A stretch of DNA of 64,000 nt. Source: Arthrobacter echini (GTDB taxonomy: Bacteria > Actinomycetota > Actinomycetes > Actinomycetales > Micrococcaceae). The number at the start of each line of letters is the position of its first letter. Positions within the stretch are counted from its first letter, which is position 1. The translations under genes and the position numbers were made by a program. Shown here piece by piece: positions 1 to 8,966 of the stretch. Below the pieces are notes generated by a model that was given only the letters and a program-made list of their open reading frames with translations, had not been told where the DNA came from and did no database searches. The stretch is taken from NCBI RefSeq assembly GCF_008107445.1, contig NZ_VSLD01000001.1:806001-870000 (forward strand). The letters are read 5' to 3'.

Positions 1-2313
1 GTGTTCTTCCAGAAGAACATCGACGACAACGCCCCGGACTGGGTGCCCCGCACCGACGTCCGGCACAGGGACCACACGAACAGCTATCCGCGGGTCGACG
101 ACCTCGCGACCCTGACCTGGCTGGGACAGATCGCGGCCCTGGAGATCCATGTGCCGCAGTGGCGCTTCGACGCCGACGGCGCCGCGGCCGCCCCCGACCG
201 CCTCGTGCTCGATCTCGATCCGGGGGAGGGGGCCGGCCTGGCCGAGTGCGCCGAGGTGGCGCTCCTGGCCCGGCCCATCCTGCAGGGCATGGGTCTCGAG
301 CCCTTCCCCGTGACGAGCGGAGCGAAGGGCCTCCACCTCTACTGTGCCCTGACCGGGGGCCAGAGCTCGGCACAGGTGTCCGCCGTCGCCCACGAGCTCG
401 CGCGGGCGCTCGAGGCGGACCACCCCGGACTCGCGGTCAGCGACATGAAGAAGACGCTCCGCTCCGGCAGGGTCCTGGTGGACTGGAGCCAGAACAGCGC
501 CACCAAGACCACCGTGGCCCCGTACTCCCTCCGCGGCGGGTTCGAACCCACCGTCGCGGCGCCGCGCTCGTGGGAGGAGCTCGAGGCGGGCGGGCTGGAC
601 CAGCTGGATCCCGCGGCGGTCATGGCCCGGATCGCAGCGTCCGGGGATCTCCTCGCCCCCGCCACGGTTCCCGTCGCGGTTCCCGTCCCGGCCGACGCCG
701 GCGGCGCCTCCGCCGGCGCGTCCGCCGGTGAAGCTCCCGCCGACCGGCTCTCCACCTACCGGAGCATGCGCGATGCGTCGAGGACACCCGAGCCCGTGCC
801 CGCGGCGACCGGCCCGGCCGGTGGGACCGGGTTCGTGATCCAGGAGCACCATGCACGCCGCCTCCACTGGGACTTCCGCCTCGAGCGCGAGGGTGTGCTG
901 GTGTCCTGGGCCCTCCCCAAGGGGCCTCCCCTGACACCGGACAGGAACCACCTGGCCGTCCAGACCGAGGACCACCCCCTCGAGTACGGGACCTTCGAAG
1001 GAGACATTCCGGCCGGGGAATATGGTGGCGGCCACGTCTCCATCTGGGATGCCGGAACCTACGAGCTGGAGAAGTGGAGGGACGGCAAGGAGGTCATCTG
1101 CACGCTCCACGGCCGGCCCGACGGCGGCCTGGCGCGCGCGGGAGCGGCCGTCCGCCGGTACGCGCTCATCAGCACGGGAGGCGTGAAGGGGAAGAACAAC
1201 TGGCTCATCCACCTCATGAAGGACCAGCCCGTGCAGCAGGAGGACGCGCCGACGGTCCGCACGGTGCCCCCCGACGGGGAGCACCCGGAGGAGAGGACGT
1301 CCGGCGGGTTCGTCCCTCCCATGCTCGCGACCCCGAGCGCGGCGCAGACCCTTCCGGACCCCGACGACTGGGCGTACGAGCTCAAGTGGGACGGGGTGCG
1401 CTGCATAGCCACCGTCTCGGAGGGAGGGCTCACGCTGTGGAGCCGGAACGGCGTGGACATCACGGCGGTCTACCCGGAACTCGGTGACCTGGCCGAGCAC
1501 GTCCGGGCCGACAGTGCCGTGCTCGACGGCGAGATCGTGGCGCTCGACCCGAGGGGCCGGCCGGACTTCGGGCTGCTCCAGCAGCGCATGACGCTGACCG
1601 GCGAGCAGGAGATCGAGGAGGCCCGTGGCATCACGCCGGTGCGCCTGGTGCTCTTCGATCTGCCGGCCCTCGAGGGGAACGACCTCACCGGATTCGAGTA
1701 CCGCCAGCGGCGCGAACTGCTCGAGCGGGCCGTCGACGAGGCCGGGGACCATCACGTGCAGGTGCCCGCGGCCCTGGACGCGACGTTCGAGGAGGCGGTC
1801 GTGGCGAGCAGGCAGCTGGGCCTCGAGGGCATCGTGGCCAAGCGGCTCTCCGGCGACTACCGACCGGGAACGCGCTCGCCGTCGTGGGTCAAGATCAGGC
1901 ACCTGCGGACGCAGGAGGTGGTGGTGGTGGGATGGCGTCCGGGCAACGGCGGCAGGGCCGCGACGCTCGGCTCCCTCCTGGTCGCCGTGCCTGACGGCGA
2001 CACGCTCCGCTATGTGGGCCGGGTGGGCTCCGGTCTCGGGGAGCGCGATCTCCGCGCCGCCCGGGAACGCGTGGACGGGCTGGCCCGCTCCACGGCGCCG
2101 CTCGACGACGTCCCGCCGGCGGAGGCCTCCGACGCCCACTGGGTGAGCCCCTCGCTCGTGGCCGAGGTCCGCTACAGCGGCCGGACGGGAGGCGGACGTC
2201 TCCGCCATCCCGTGTGGCGCGGCTGGCGCCCGGACAAGACACCGGACGACATCACCGACGACATCGCCGACGACGTCACGGACGTCCCATCGACGACCGA
2301 ACCAGTTCCATGA
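1..2313 (+). CDS. ligD: ATP-dependent DNA ligase LigD (Pol-PE-ligase), 5' end cut by the window
   Basis: Non-homologous end-joining ligase. About 770 residues are visible, in the mycobacterial order. A primase-polymerase domain comes first (residues 1-230, metal motif DLDP near 71). A phosphoesterase domain begins near 278 (FVIQEHHARRLHWDF, with H283, H284, H289 and D291). The ligase domain carries motif I KWDG with the nucleophilic lysine at 462. The first visible residues (FFQKN) normally lie well inside the polymerase domain, so the true start is upstream and the GTG at base 1 is probably an internal valine. A partner ku gene is not in the window. A Pro/Ala-rich linker (about 215-260) separates Pol from PE. 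The stop lies 14 bases before the phosphoketolase gene. Confidence 0.95.
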   Translation: MFFQKNIDDNAPDWVPRTDVRHRDHTNSYPRVDDLATLTWLGQIAALEIHVPQWRFDADGAAAAPDRLVLDLDPGEGAGLAECAEVALLARPILQGMGLEPFPVTSGAKGLHLYCALTGGQSSAQVSAVAHELARALEADHPGLAVSDMKKTLRSGRVLVDWSQNSATKTTVAPYSLRGGFEPTVAAPRSWEELEAGGLDQLDPAAVMARIAASGDLLAPATVPVAVPVPADAGGASAGASAGEAPADRLSTYRSMRDASRTPEPVPAATGPAGGTGFVIQEHHARRLHWDFRLEREGVLVSWALPKGPPLTPDRNHLAVQTEDHPLEYGTFEGDIPAGEYGGGHVSIWDAGTYELEKWRDGKEVICTLHGRPDGGLARAGAAVRRYALISTGGVKGKNNWLIHLMKDQPVQQEDAPTVRTVPPDGEHPEERTSGGFVPPMLATPSAAQTLPDPDDWAYELKWDGVRCIATVSEGGLTLWSRNGVDITAVYPELGDLAEHVRADSAVLDGEIVALDPRGRPDFGLLQQRMTLTGEQEIEEARGITPVRLVLFDLPALEGNDLTGFEYRQRRELLERAVDEAGDHHVQVPAALDATFEEAVVASRQLGLEGIVAKRLSGDYRPGTRSPSWVKIRHLRTQEVVVVGWRPGNGGRAATLGSLLVAVPDGDTLRYVGRVGSGLGERDLRAARERVDGLARSTAPLDDVPPAEASDAHWVSPSLVAEVRYSGRTGGGRLRHPVWRGWRPDKTPDDITDDIADDVTDVPSTTEPVP

Positions 2314-2327
2314 ACACGGAGGCATAG

Positions 2328-4709
2328 ATGAGTATCGACATCCAGGGTCTGCATGCGTGGTGGCGCGCCGCCAACTATCTGTCCGTCGGGCAGATCTACC
2401 TGCGGGACAACGCCCTGCTGACGCGATCCCTCAGGAGCGAGGACGTGAAGGAGCGCCTGCTCGGACACTGGGGGACCACCCCGGGCCTGAACTTCGTGTA
2501 CGCACACCTGAACCGGGTGATCGCGCAGCGGCAGCAGGAGATCCTCTTCGTCACCGGTCCGGGGCACGGCGGCCCGGCGAACGTGGCCAACGCGTGGCTG
2601 GAGGGGACCTACTCGGAGATCTACGGGAAGATCGGGTCCGACGACGCCGGGATGAACGCCCTGTTCAAGCAGTTCAGCTATCCCGGCGGCATCCCGTCCC
2701 ACGCAGCACCGGAGACCCCGGGCTCCATCCACGAGGGCGGGGAGCTCGGGTACTCCCTGGCCCACGCGTACGGCGCCGTCTTCGACAACCCCACGCTCAT
2801 CGCCGCCACGGTGGTGGGCGACGGCGAGGCCGAGACCGGTCCCCTCGCCGCGAGCTGGCACTCGAGCAGCTTCGTGGACCCCGCCGTCGACGGCGCGGTG
2901 CTGCCGATCCTGCACCTCAACGGCTACAAGATCGCCAATCCCACGGTGCTGGCCCGCATGCCCGAGGAACAGCTGCGGCAGCTCATGTACGGCTACGGCT
3001 ACGATCCCCGCTTCGTCACGGTGACCGATCCCGCCGCCACGGAGGCCGCGCACCAGGACTTCGCGGACGTCCTCGACGCGTGCATCGACGACATCCACGC
3101 CATCCAGGACCGGGCGCGGACCTCCCCCTCCGGACCCGGGGACCCCGCCGTGCGCTGGCCCATGATCGTGCTGCGCTCACCGAAGGGCTGGACCGGCCCC
3201 GCGGAGGTGGACGGCGCACCGGTGGAGGGTACCTGGCGGTCCCACCAGGTACCGCTGTCCGGGGTCCACACCGACGAGCGGCACCTGCAGCAGCTCGAGG
3301 AGTGGATGAGGTCCTACGACCCGGAGTCCCTCTTCACCGGCAACGGGGAACTGCGACCGGAGATCGCCGCCCTCGCGCCCGAGGGCGGTCTCCGGATGAG
3401 CGCGACACCCTATGCCAACGGCGGCTGGCTCCTGAAGGATCTCGTCCTGCCCTCCTACGCCGAGCACGCCGTGGCGGTCTCCCGTCCCGGGACGGAGAAG
3501 GTGAGTCCCATGATCACGGTGGGTGGCTACCTGCGCGACGTCATCGAGCTCAATCCGCACACGTTCCGCCTCTTCGGGCCGGACGAGACGGCCTCGAACC
3601 GGTTGTCGGCCGTCTACGAGGTGACGGACAAGGCCTGGCAGCCGCGCATCGAGGAGGTGGACGAGCACCTCGCGCGATCAGGGCGCGTGATGGAGGTGCT
3701 CAGCGAGCACCTGTGCCAGGGCTGGCTCGAGGGGTATCTGCTCACGGGGCGGCACGGTGTCTTCAACTGCTACGAGGCATTCGTGCACATCGTCGACTCG
3801 ATGTTCAACCAGTTCGCCAAGTGGCTGAAGGTCCACCGCATGCTGTCCTGGCGCAGGCCCATCGCCTCCTTCAACTACATGCTCTCCAGCCATGTCTGGC
3901 AGCAGGACCACAACGGGTTCTCCCACCAGGACCCCGGCTTCATGGACCACGTGGTGAACAAGACGGCCGACATCACCCGCGTGTACCTGCCACCGGATGC
4001 GAACACCATGCTCGCGGTGACCGAGCACTGCATGCGCACGCGTGACACCGTCAACGTGATCGTCACGGGCAAGCAGCCCACCCCCACGTGGTTCGGGCCG
4101 GAGGAGGCGCAGCTGCACACCGAGCGGGGCATCGGCATCCTCGATTTCGCCGGCAGCGAGGAGCCGGGCATGGAGCCCGACGTGGTCCTCGGCTGTGCCG
4201 GTGACGTGCCCACGCTCGAGGCCGTCGCGGCAGCAGGTCTCCTCAAGGCCGCTGTTCCCGGTCTGAAGATCCGCGTGGTGAACGTCGTGGACCTGATGCG
4301 CCTGCAGGACGACACCGAGCATCCGCACGGGCTCTCGTCGCGCGACTTCGATACGCTCTTCACCACGTCGAAGCCCGTGATCTTCGCGTTCCACGGCTAC
4401 CCGGCGCTCATCCACCGCCTCACCTACCGGAGGAACAACCACGGTAATCTGCACGTTCGGGGCTACAAGGAGGAAGGCACGACGACGACGCCGTTCGACA
4501 TGGCGATGCTGAACCAGATCGACCGGTTCCAGCTGGCCATGGACGTCATCGATCGCGTGCCGACCCTGGGCGCCTCGCAGGGCCGGTTCCGGCAGGACCT
4601 GCAGGACCAGCGGCAGCGTGCATGGCAGTACACGCGCGATGCCGGCAAGGACCTGGAAGCCATCACCGGCTGGACGCTCGACGAGTCCTCACCGGACGAC
4701 GCGCAGTAG
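2328..4709 (+). CDS. xfp: Xylulose-5-phosphate/fructose-6-phosphate phosphoketolase
   Basis: ThDP-dependent enzyme that cleaves xylulose-5-P or fructose-6-P with phosphate to acetyl phosphate plus glyceraldehyde-3-P or erythrose-4-P. The 793 residues match the usual family length. The N-terminal XFP domain begins with [17 protein letters not shown], and the ThDP/Mg segment [15 protein letters not shown] lies near 165. Family blocks GPGHGG and [12 protein letters not shown] are also present. A GGAGG ribosome site sits 5 bases before ATG 2328. No acetate kinase or phosphotransacetylase gene is nearby, so the route from acetyl phosphate must use genes elsewhere. Dual or single sugar specificity cannot be read from the sequence. 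Confidence 0.95.
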   Translation: MSIDIQGLHAWWRAANYLSVGQIYLRDNALLTRSLRSEDVKERLLGHWGTTPGLNFVYAHLNRVIAQRQQEILFVTGPGHGGPANVANAWLEGTYSEIYGKIGSDDAGMNALFKQFSYPGGIPSHAAPETPGSIHEGGELGYSLAHAYGAVFDNPTLIAATVVGDGEAETGPLAASWHSSSFVDPAVDGAVLPILHLNGYKIANPTVLARMPEEQLRQLMYGYGYDPRFVTVTDPAATEAAHQDFADVLDACIDDIHAIQDRARTSPSGPGDPAVRWPMIVLRSPKGWTGPAEVDGAPVEGTWRSHQVPLSGVHTDERHLQQLEEWMRSYDPESLFTGNGELRPEIAALAPEGGLRMSATPYANGGWLLKDLVLPSYAEHAVAVSRPGTEKVSPMITVGGYLRDVIELNPHTFRLFGPDETASNRLSAVYEVTDKAWQPRIEEVDEHLARSGRVMEVLSEHLCQGWLEGYLLTGRHGVFNCYEAFVHIVDSMFNQFAKWLKVHRMLSWRRPIASFNYMLSSHVWQQDHNGFSHQDPGFMDHVVNKTADITRVYLPPDANTMLAVTEHCMRTRDTVNVIVTGKQPTPTWFGPEEAQLHTERGIGILDFAGSEEPGMEPDVVLGCAGDVPTLEAVAAAGLLKAAVPGLKIRVVNVVDLMRLQDDTEHPHGLSSRDFDTLFTTSKPVIFAFHGYPALIHRLTYRRNNHGNLHVRGYKEEGTTTTPFDMAMLNQIDRFQLAMDVIDRVPTLGASQGRFRQDLQDQRQRAWQYTRDAGKDLEAITGWTLDESSPDDAQ

Positions 4710-4743
4710 ACGGCGTCGTCCCCAACCAGAAGGAGAACGTTCC

Positions 4744-5208
4744 ATGGCAGAAACAAGCATTTCCGCAACTCGCACCATCGATGCACCCGCCGCCGCGATC
4801 TTCGAGATCCTCTCGAACCCGGAGCATCATGCCGCCCTGGACGGTTCGGGGATGGTGCAGTCCGACAGCAAGTCGGATCGCATCACCGCCGTCGGCCAGG
4901 TGTTCACCATGAACCAGCACTGGGACAAGATGGGCGGGGACTACCAGACCGACAACCACGTGGTGGGCTACGACCCGAACAAGCTGCTGGCCTGGAAGAC
5001 CGCTCCGGCCGGCGAGGTTCCCCCGGGATGGGAGTGGGTCTGGGAGCTCCAGCCCGACGGCCCCGATTCCACGCAGGTCTCGGTGACGTACGACTGGTCG
5101 GCCGTGACCGACAAGGAGCTCCTCAAGAAGGTCAGCTTCCCCGCCGTGCCCCAGGACGCCCTGGACACCACGCTCGGGAATCTCGCAGCGCAGGTCTCCG
5201 AGGCCTGA
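4744..5208 (+). CDS. SRPBCC (START/Bet v 1-like) family protein
   Basis: A 154-residue single-domain protein opening with ISATRTIDAPAAAIFEILSNPEHH, the typical N-terminal strand and helix of the polyketide cyclase/SRPBCC fold, which binds hydrophobic ligands. A Trp-rich middle (PPGWEWVWEL) and a C-terminal helix complete the fold. The start at 4744 is chosen for the AAGGAG site 8 bases upstream and because the domain begins there. An upstream in-frame ATG at 4618 would lie inside the phosphoketolase gene. It follows that gene by 34 bases and may be co-transcribed. The ligand is unknown. Confidence 0.85.
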   Translation: MAETSISATRTIDAPAAAIFEILSNPEHHAALDGSGMVQSDSKSDRITAVGQVFTMNQHWDKMGGDYQTDNHVVGYDPNKLLAWKTAPAGEVPPGWEWVWELQPDGPDSTQVSVTYDWSAVTDKELLKKVSFPAVPQDALDTTLGNLAAQVSEA

Positions 5209-5212
5209 TGCT

Positions 5213-5280
5213 CCGGGCCCGTTCCGCGGGCCCGGTCAGGACGGGAACGGCCGGTCACCGTCGAGGGGGCCGGCCGTTCC
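5213..5280 (+). terminator. Tandem stem-loop terminator after the SRPBCC gene
   Basis: Two perfect inverted repeats follow the stop codon. The first has 8-bp arms (5213-5220 and 5228-5235) with a 7-base loop. The second has 11-bp arms (5244-5254 and 5270-5280). There is no strong T-run, as is common in high-GC actinobacteria. Probably ends the ligD-xfp-SRPBCC transcript. Confidence 0.7.
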
Positions 5281-5313
5281 GCTGCCCGGGGCGAGCCCCC
5301 CGACCGACGATGG

Positions 5314-5352
5314 CCCTTCGCCGTAGCCCTTCGCCGTAGCCCTTCGCCGTGG
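5314..5352. repeat. Three tandem copies of a 13-bp unit
   Basis: CCCTTCGCCGTAG is repeated three times head to tail, the last copy ending in GTGG instead of GTAG. It lies between the terminator and the next gene. It looks like replication slippage; no binding function is evident. Confidence 0.8.
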
Positions 5353-5391
5353 TCCGGAGTACACTGGATGCCCCGATGAAGCAGGTGTGTG

Positions 5392-5817
5392 ATGGATACC
5401 CATCGAAGCCGACAGTCGCAGCAGCAGGATCCCATGGCGCAGCAGGACTCGGACGCGCAGCAGGACTCGACAGTGCCGCCCGATCCCACGCCGCAGCCCG
5501 ATCCGGCCGCCCGGCACAGGGCCGAGGACCTTCCGATGCCGCCGGAGTCCGGAACCGATCCCGGAACCGATCCCGGGATCGATCAGGGGACCGTCCCGAA
5601 GAAGCCGGGCAGGGGTCATGGCTCGATCTTCGACAGGATCGACTCCACCGTCCGGCTGTTCCTCGGACCGGCCGACCGGTCCGAGGGGGATCTGCCCGTG
5701 GTCCATCGGCACGACGAGGCAGAGGACTTCTCGGAGGAGACCCTGGGGTCCATCGAGATCCATGAGGACTCCCTCGGCCACCACTACGCCCAGCAGCGCC
5801 GGCAACCGGAGCAGTGA
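5392..5817 (+). CDS. Hypothetical Gln/Pro/Asp-rich soluble protein
   Basis: A protein of about 141 residues that I do not recognise. The N-terminal half is low complexity, rich in Gln, Asp and Pro, with a DPGTDPGTDPGI stretch written by near-identical codons. The C-terminal half (GSIFDRIDSTVRLFLGPADRSEGDLP onward) looks more structured and acidic. No signal peptide or membrane segment is seen. ATG 5392 is preceded directly by an in-frame GTG at 5389, and neither has a clear ribosome site. The coding call rests on an uninterrupted frame with GC-rich third positions and a non-random C-terminal sequence. Confidence 0.6.
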   Translation: MDTHRSRQSQQQDPMAQQDSDAQQDSTVPPDPTPQPDPAARHRAEDLPMPPESGTDPGTDPGIDQGTVPKKPGRGHGSIFDRIDSTVRLFLGPADRSEGDLPVVHRHDEAEDFSEETLGSIEIHEDSLGHHYAQQRRQPEQ

Positions 5818-5908
5818 GCGTGCACCGTCGGCTCCCGCAGCGCGCGGGCCGCGTGAGGCAAGCCGAACCTGTGTGGCCGGATGGCGCCGCCCGGTGTTTA
5901 CTGCAGGG

Positions 5909-6628
5909 ATGGCACACATCCCCGCGGGTCGCCCCGAGCCCCACGACAACGGCATAGCATCGCGCCTGAACTGGCTCCGCGCCGCCGTCCTGGGCGCGAA
6001 CGACGGAATCGTCTCGACGGCCGCCACCGTGATCGGCGTGGCGGGTGTGACCAATTCCGTCACCCCGATCCTGGTGGCCGGAACAGCAGCCGTGGTGGGC
6101 GGATCGGTGTCCATGGCGCTCGGAGAATATGTCTCGGTCAGCAGCCAGCGGGACAGCCAGGAGGCCCTGATCGAGAAGGAACGCCAGGAGCTCCGCGAGG
6201 ATCCCGAGGGCGAGCTCCTCGAACTCGCCGGGCTCTACGAGAAGAAGGGTCTCGCCCCGGACACCGCACACCGGGTGGCGGCGGAGCTGACCGAGCACGA
6301 TGCCCTGGCCGCCCATCTCTCCATCGAACTCAACATCGACGAACTCGAGGTGGCCAATCCGTGGCACGCCGCGTTCGCCTCGGCGGCGGCCTTCGCCGTG
6401 GGCGCCGTCCTGCCCCTGCTCACCATCCTCCTCGCACCCGCCGACATCCGGGTGCCGCTGACCTTCGTCGCCGTCCTGGTGGCCCTGGCCATCACGGGAG
6501 CGATCAGCGCCCGCGTGGGCGAGAGTTCGGTGGCCCGCGCCGTGACCCGCCTCATGATCGGCGGGGCCCTGGCCATGGCGTTCACCTACGCGGTGGGACT
6601 GCTGCTGGGAACGACCGGGGTGGCATAG
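5909..6628 (+). CDS. VIT1/CCC1-family metal (Fe2+/Mn2+) transporter
   Basis: A 239-residue membrane protein. The first helix carries LRAAVLGANDGIVSTAATVIGVAG, the family signature, and the second ends in SMALGEYVSVSSQRD. A charged cytoplasmic loop with metal-binding-type Glu residues follows (EALIEKERQELREDPEGELLEL), then three more helices. Family members move Fe2+ or Mn2+ across a membrane by proton antiport. The start was chosen where family homology begins; an in-frame GTG lies 15 bases upstream. It stands alone between the hypothetical gene and the converging GntR gene. Confidence 0.88.
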   Translation: MAHIPAGRPEPHDNGIASRLNWLRAAVLGANDGIVSTAATVIGVAGVTNSVTPILVAGTAAVVGGSVSMALGEYVSVSSQRDSQEALIEKERQELREDPEGELLELAGLYEKKGLAPDTAHRVAAELTEHDALAAHLSIELNIDELEVANPWHAAFASAAAFAVGAVLPLLTILLAPADIRVPLTFVAVLVALAITGAISARVGESSVARAVTRLMIGGALAMAFTYAVGLLLGTTGVA

Positions 6629-6673
6629 CGGCCCGCGCCAGGCGTATGTCGGCATCGACGGGCTACGTAGGCA

Positions 6674-7375
6674 CTACCTGAGCAGCGCGACATCCGAGAC
6701 GAGGTCGATGTGCTGCTGCATGGCGGCAGCGGCGGCAGCGGGATCGGCGGAGCGGACGGCGTCGGCGATCCTATGGTGCGAGGCGAGCGACTGCTCGGGT
6801 CGGCCCGGCTGCGCCAGGGACTCCAGGCGGGTCTCGAGCACCATCTCACCGATGAACGCCATCAGCTGGGCCAGCACGGGTGAGTGTGCGGCCGCCGTCA
6901 CCGCCTGGTGGAAGAGCTCGTCACCGTGCGCACCGCGGTCGCCGTCGTCGATCTCCGACTGCATGGTCCCCAGGGCGCTGTCGATCGCCGCGAGATCGTC
7001 GGCCGTCCGGCGTTCGGCGGCGAGGAACGCGAGCTTGACCTCCAGGGTGCTCCGGGCCTCGACGATGTCCGGGAGGCGACTCCGATGCTCGCGCAGCCCG
7101 CGGATGACGCTCGCGACACTCGCGCGGTGCCGCAGGACGGCCCCGGTACCGTGCTGCACATCGATCACGCCGAGCACCTCGAGGGCCACCAGGGCCTGCG
7201 CGAGGGTGGCACGGGACACCCCGAGCCGCTCGGCGAGATCACGCTCCGCCGGGAGCAGATCGCCCGGCCGGAGGCCCGCGGACTCGATGTACCCCAGCAG
7301 CTGTTCCACCAGCTGCTCGTACAGGCGTGGGCGAGCGAGCCGACCCAGCGCCGGCGGGATCTGGGCGTCGGTCAT
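6674..7375 (-). CDS. GntR/FadR-type transcriptional regulator
   Basis: A 233-residue regulator with an N-terminal winged helix (LRPGDLLPAERDLAERLGVSRATL, then an HGTGAVLRH wing) and a C-terminal all-helical FCD ligand domain (FHQAVTAAAHSPVLAQL and SHHRIADAVRSAD; His and Asp residues typically hold a metal that binds carboxylates). The start at MTDAQ is preferred because the longer version (GTG/ATG to 7438) adds residues outside the fold. It is divergent from the MatC/CoA-transferase/carboxyltransferase operon, which it most likely represses in the absence of a carboxylate ligand. An AACC-N6-GGTT dyad lies between them. Confidence 0.88.
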   Translation of the reverse strand: MTDAQIPPALGRLARPRLYEQLVEQLLGYIESAGLRPGDLLPAERDLAERLGVSRATLAQALVALEVLGVIDVQHGTGAVLRHRASVASVIRGLREHRSRLPDIVEARSTLEVKLAFLAAERRTADDLAAIDSALGTMQSEIDDGDRGAHGDELFHQAVTAAAHSPVLAQLMAFIGEMVLETRLESLAQPGRPEQSLASHHRIADAVRSADPAAAAAAMQQHIDLVSDVALLR

Positions 7376-7409
7376 CCTGGCTCTCCCCGTGTCGTGGTCC
7401 GCCCATGGT

Positions 7410-7450
7410 AACCGCGAATGGTTGACAGGGAGACCCACTCTCCTACAGGC
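7410..7450 (+). promoter_or_regulatory. Candidate promoter and GntR operator for the matC-like operon
   Basis: AACC (7410-7413) and GGTT (7420-7423) form a dyad with a 6-base spacer. It overlaps a consensus -35 box TTGACA at 7422-7427. A poor -10 (CAGGCT-like) follows about 18 bases later. An operator covering the -35 would block the rightward promoter, fitting a divergent GntR repressor. Inference only. Confidence 0.45.
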
Positions 7451-7515
7451 TAGGCCAGTGAACCTGTGCTGCGGGTCACATCTCCTACCCGTCCATGTCC
7501 CGCTGGAGGATCATG

Positions 7516-8880
7516 ATGTCCGCCCCACTCCTTTCGATCATCATCCTCGCGGCGATGTTCCTCATAGCCACCGTGCTGCCGATCAACATGGGCGCCCTGG
7601 CCTTCGTGGGCGCGTTCCTGCTCGGCGCCGTCTTCCTGGGCATGGAGACGGACGACATCATCGCCGAGTTCCCGGGCGGACTGTTCCTCACCCTGGTGGG
7701 TGTCACGTATCTGTTCGCGATCGCCCAGAACAACGGCACCATCGACCTGCTCGTGCAGGGGGCCGTGAAGCTCGTCCGGAACCGCGTGGCCCTCATCCCC
7801 TGGGTGATGTTCGCGATCACCGCCGTCATCACCGCCGTCGGTGCCCTGGGCCCGGCCGCGGTCGCCATCATGGCGCCGGTGGCGCTCGGATTCGCGGCGC
7901 GCCACAAGATCTCGCCGCTGCTGATGGGCATGATGGTGGTCCACGGTGCCCAGGCCGGCGGCTTCTCGCCCATCGCCGTGTACGGCGTGATCGTCAACGA
8001 CATCGTGGGGCAGACCGGGTTCGAGTCGAGCCCCCTCGCACTGTTCCTGGCCAGCTTCATCTTCAATCTGCTCATCGCCGTCGTCCTCTTCGTGGTCCTG
8101 GGCGGCCGCGCCCTCATGTCCACGCGGTTCTCCCACGTCGTCGAGGAGGCCGCCGAGGTGCGCCTGAACGCCAGCCCGGGCGCTCGCAGGGCCGATGTCG
8201 CCTACAAGGGCACCGGCAGCGGCACCTACGGACCGCGGGATCCCGCCGGCGACGACGCAGTTGCCCCGCGGTCCCGCGAGGACCGCGTCTCGCAGATCGC
8301 CACCATGCTCGGTCTGGTGGCCCTCGCGGTGATCGCGCTCGGATTCAGTGTGGACGTCGGCTTCGTCGCCATCACCATCGCCGTCGTGCTCGCACTGCTC
8401 TCACCGAAGGCCCAGAGCGGTGCGGTCAACAAGATCGCGTGGTCCACGGTGCTGCTCATCTGCGGCATGCTCACCTTCGTCGGCGTGCTGCAGGCGGCAG
8501 GCACCATCGAGTACGTGTCCGACGGCGTCGCCAGTCTCGGCATGCCCCTGCTGGCCGCGCTCCTCATCTGCTACATCGGTGCCGTGGTCTCGGCCTTCGC
8601 CTCCTCGACCGCCATCCTCGCCGCCCTGATCCCCCTCGCCATCCCGTTCCTGGAGACCGGGGCCGTGGGCGCCGTCGGTGTGGTGGCCGCACTCGCGGTG
8701 TCCTCCACCATCGTCGATGTCTCGCCGTTCTCCACCAACGGTGCCCTCGTCCTGGCGAACGCTCCCGAGGGCACCGACAAGGACCGCTTCTACAAGCAGA
8801 TCCTGGGATACGGTGCCATCGTCGTGGTGGCCGGACCGGTGATCGCCTGGCTCGTCCTGGTGGTCCCCGGCTGGCTCTGA
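7516..8880 (+). CDS. MatC-type dicarboxylate carrier (SLC13-like permease)
   Basis: A 454-residue multi-span permease starting with a MatC_N-type segment (LLSIIILAAMFLIATVLPINMGALAFVGAF). It has repeated hydrophobic helices, a central hydrophilic loop at about 210-260, and a second helix bundle with AFASSTAILAALIPLA and VSPFSTNGALVLANA re-entrant-type motifs. MatC relatives import malonate or other dicarboxylates. ATG 7516 lies 6 bases after a GGAGG at 7505-7509; ATG 7513 and 7495 are alternatives. It is first gene of an operon with a CoA transferase and a carboxyltransferase, which supports a dicarboxylate substrate such as malonate. Confidence 0.85.
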   Translation: MSAPLLSIIILAAMFLIATVLPINMGALAFVGAFLLGAVFLGMETDDIIAEFPGGLFLTLVGVTYLFAIAQNNGTIDLLVQGAVKLVRNRVALIPWVMFAITAVITAVGALGPAAVAIMAPVALGFAARHKISPLLMGMMVVHGAQAGGFSPIAVYGVIVNDIVGQTGFESSPLALFLASFIFNLLIAVVLFVVLGGRALMSTRFSHVVEEAAEVRLNASPGARRADVAYKGTGSGTYGPRDPAGDDAVAPRSREDRVSQIATMLGLVALAVIALGFSVDVGFVAITIAVVLALLSPKAQSGAVNKIAWSTVLLICGMLTFVGVLQAAGTIEYVSDGVASLGMPLLAALLICYIGAVVSAFASSTAILAALIPLAIPFLETGAVGAVGVVAALAVSSTIVDVSPFSTNGALVLANAPEGTDKDRFYKQILGYGAIVVVAGPVIAWLVLVVPGWL

Positions 8881-8966
8881 GCCGCACCTCGACCAGGCTG
8901 CCCTACCCGGCTGCCCGTCCCGACCGACCCCACGCGACTGATCGCGCCCGAACCTCCGGAGGAACC

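Noticed and set aside
5314-5352. CRISPR-like or regulatory meaning of the 13-bp triple repeat
   Set aside because: Units abut without spacers and only three copies exist; slippage is the simpler explanation.
6708-8966. Long plus-strand frame continuing upstream of the CoA-transferase start over 2.2 kb
   Set aside because: It lies opposite the GntR gene and in another frame of the MatC gene; the composition is Arg/Ser/Ala-rich shadow, and a good ribosome site precedes ATG 8967.
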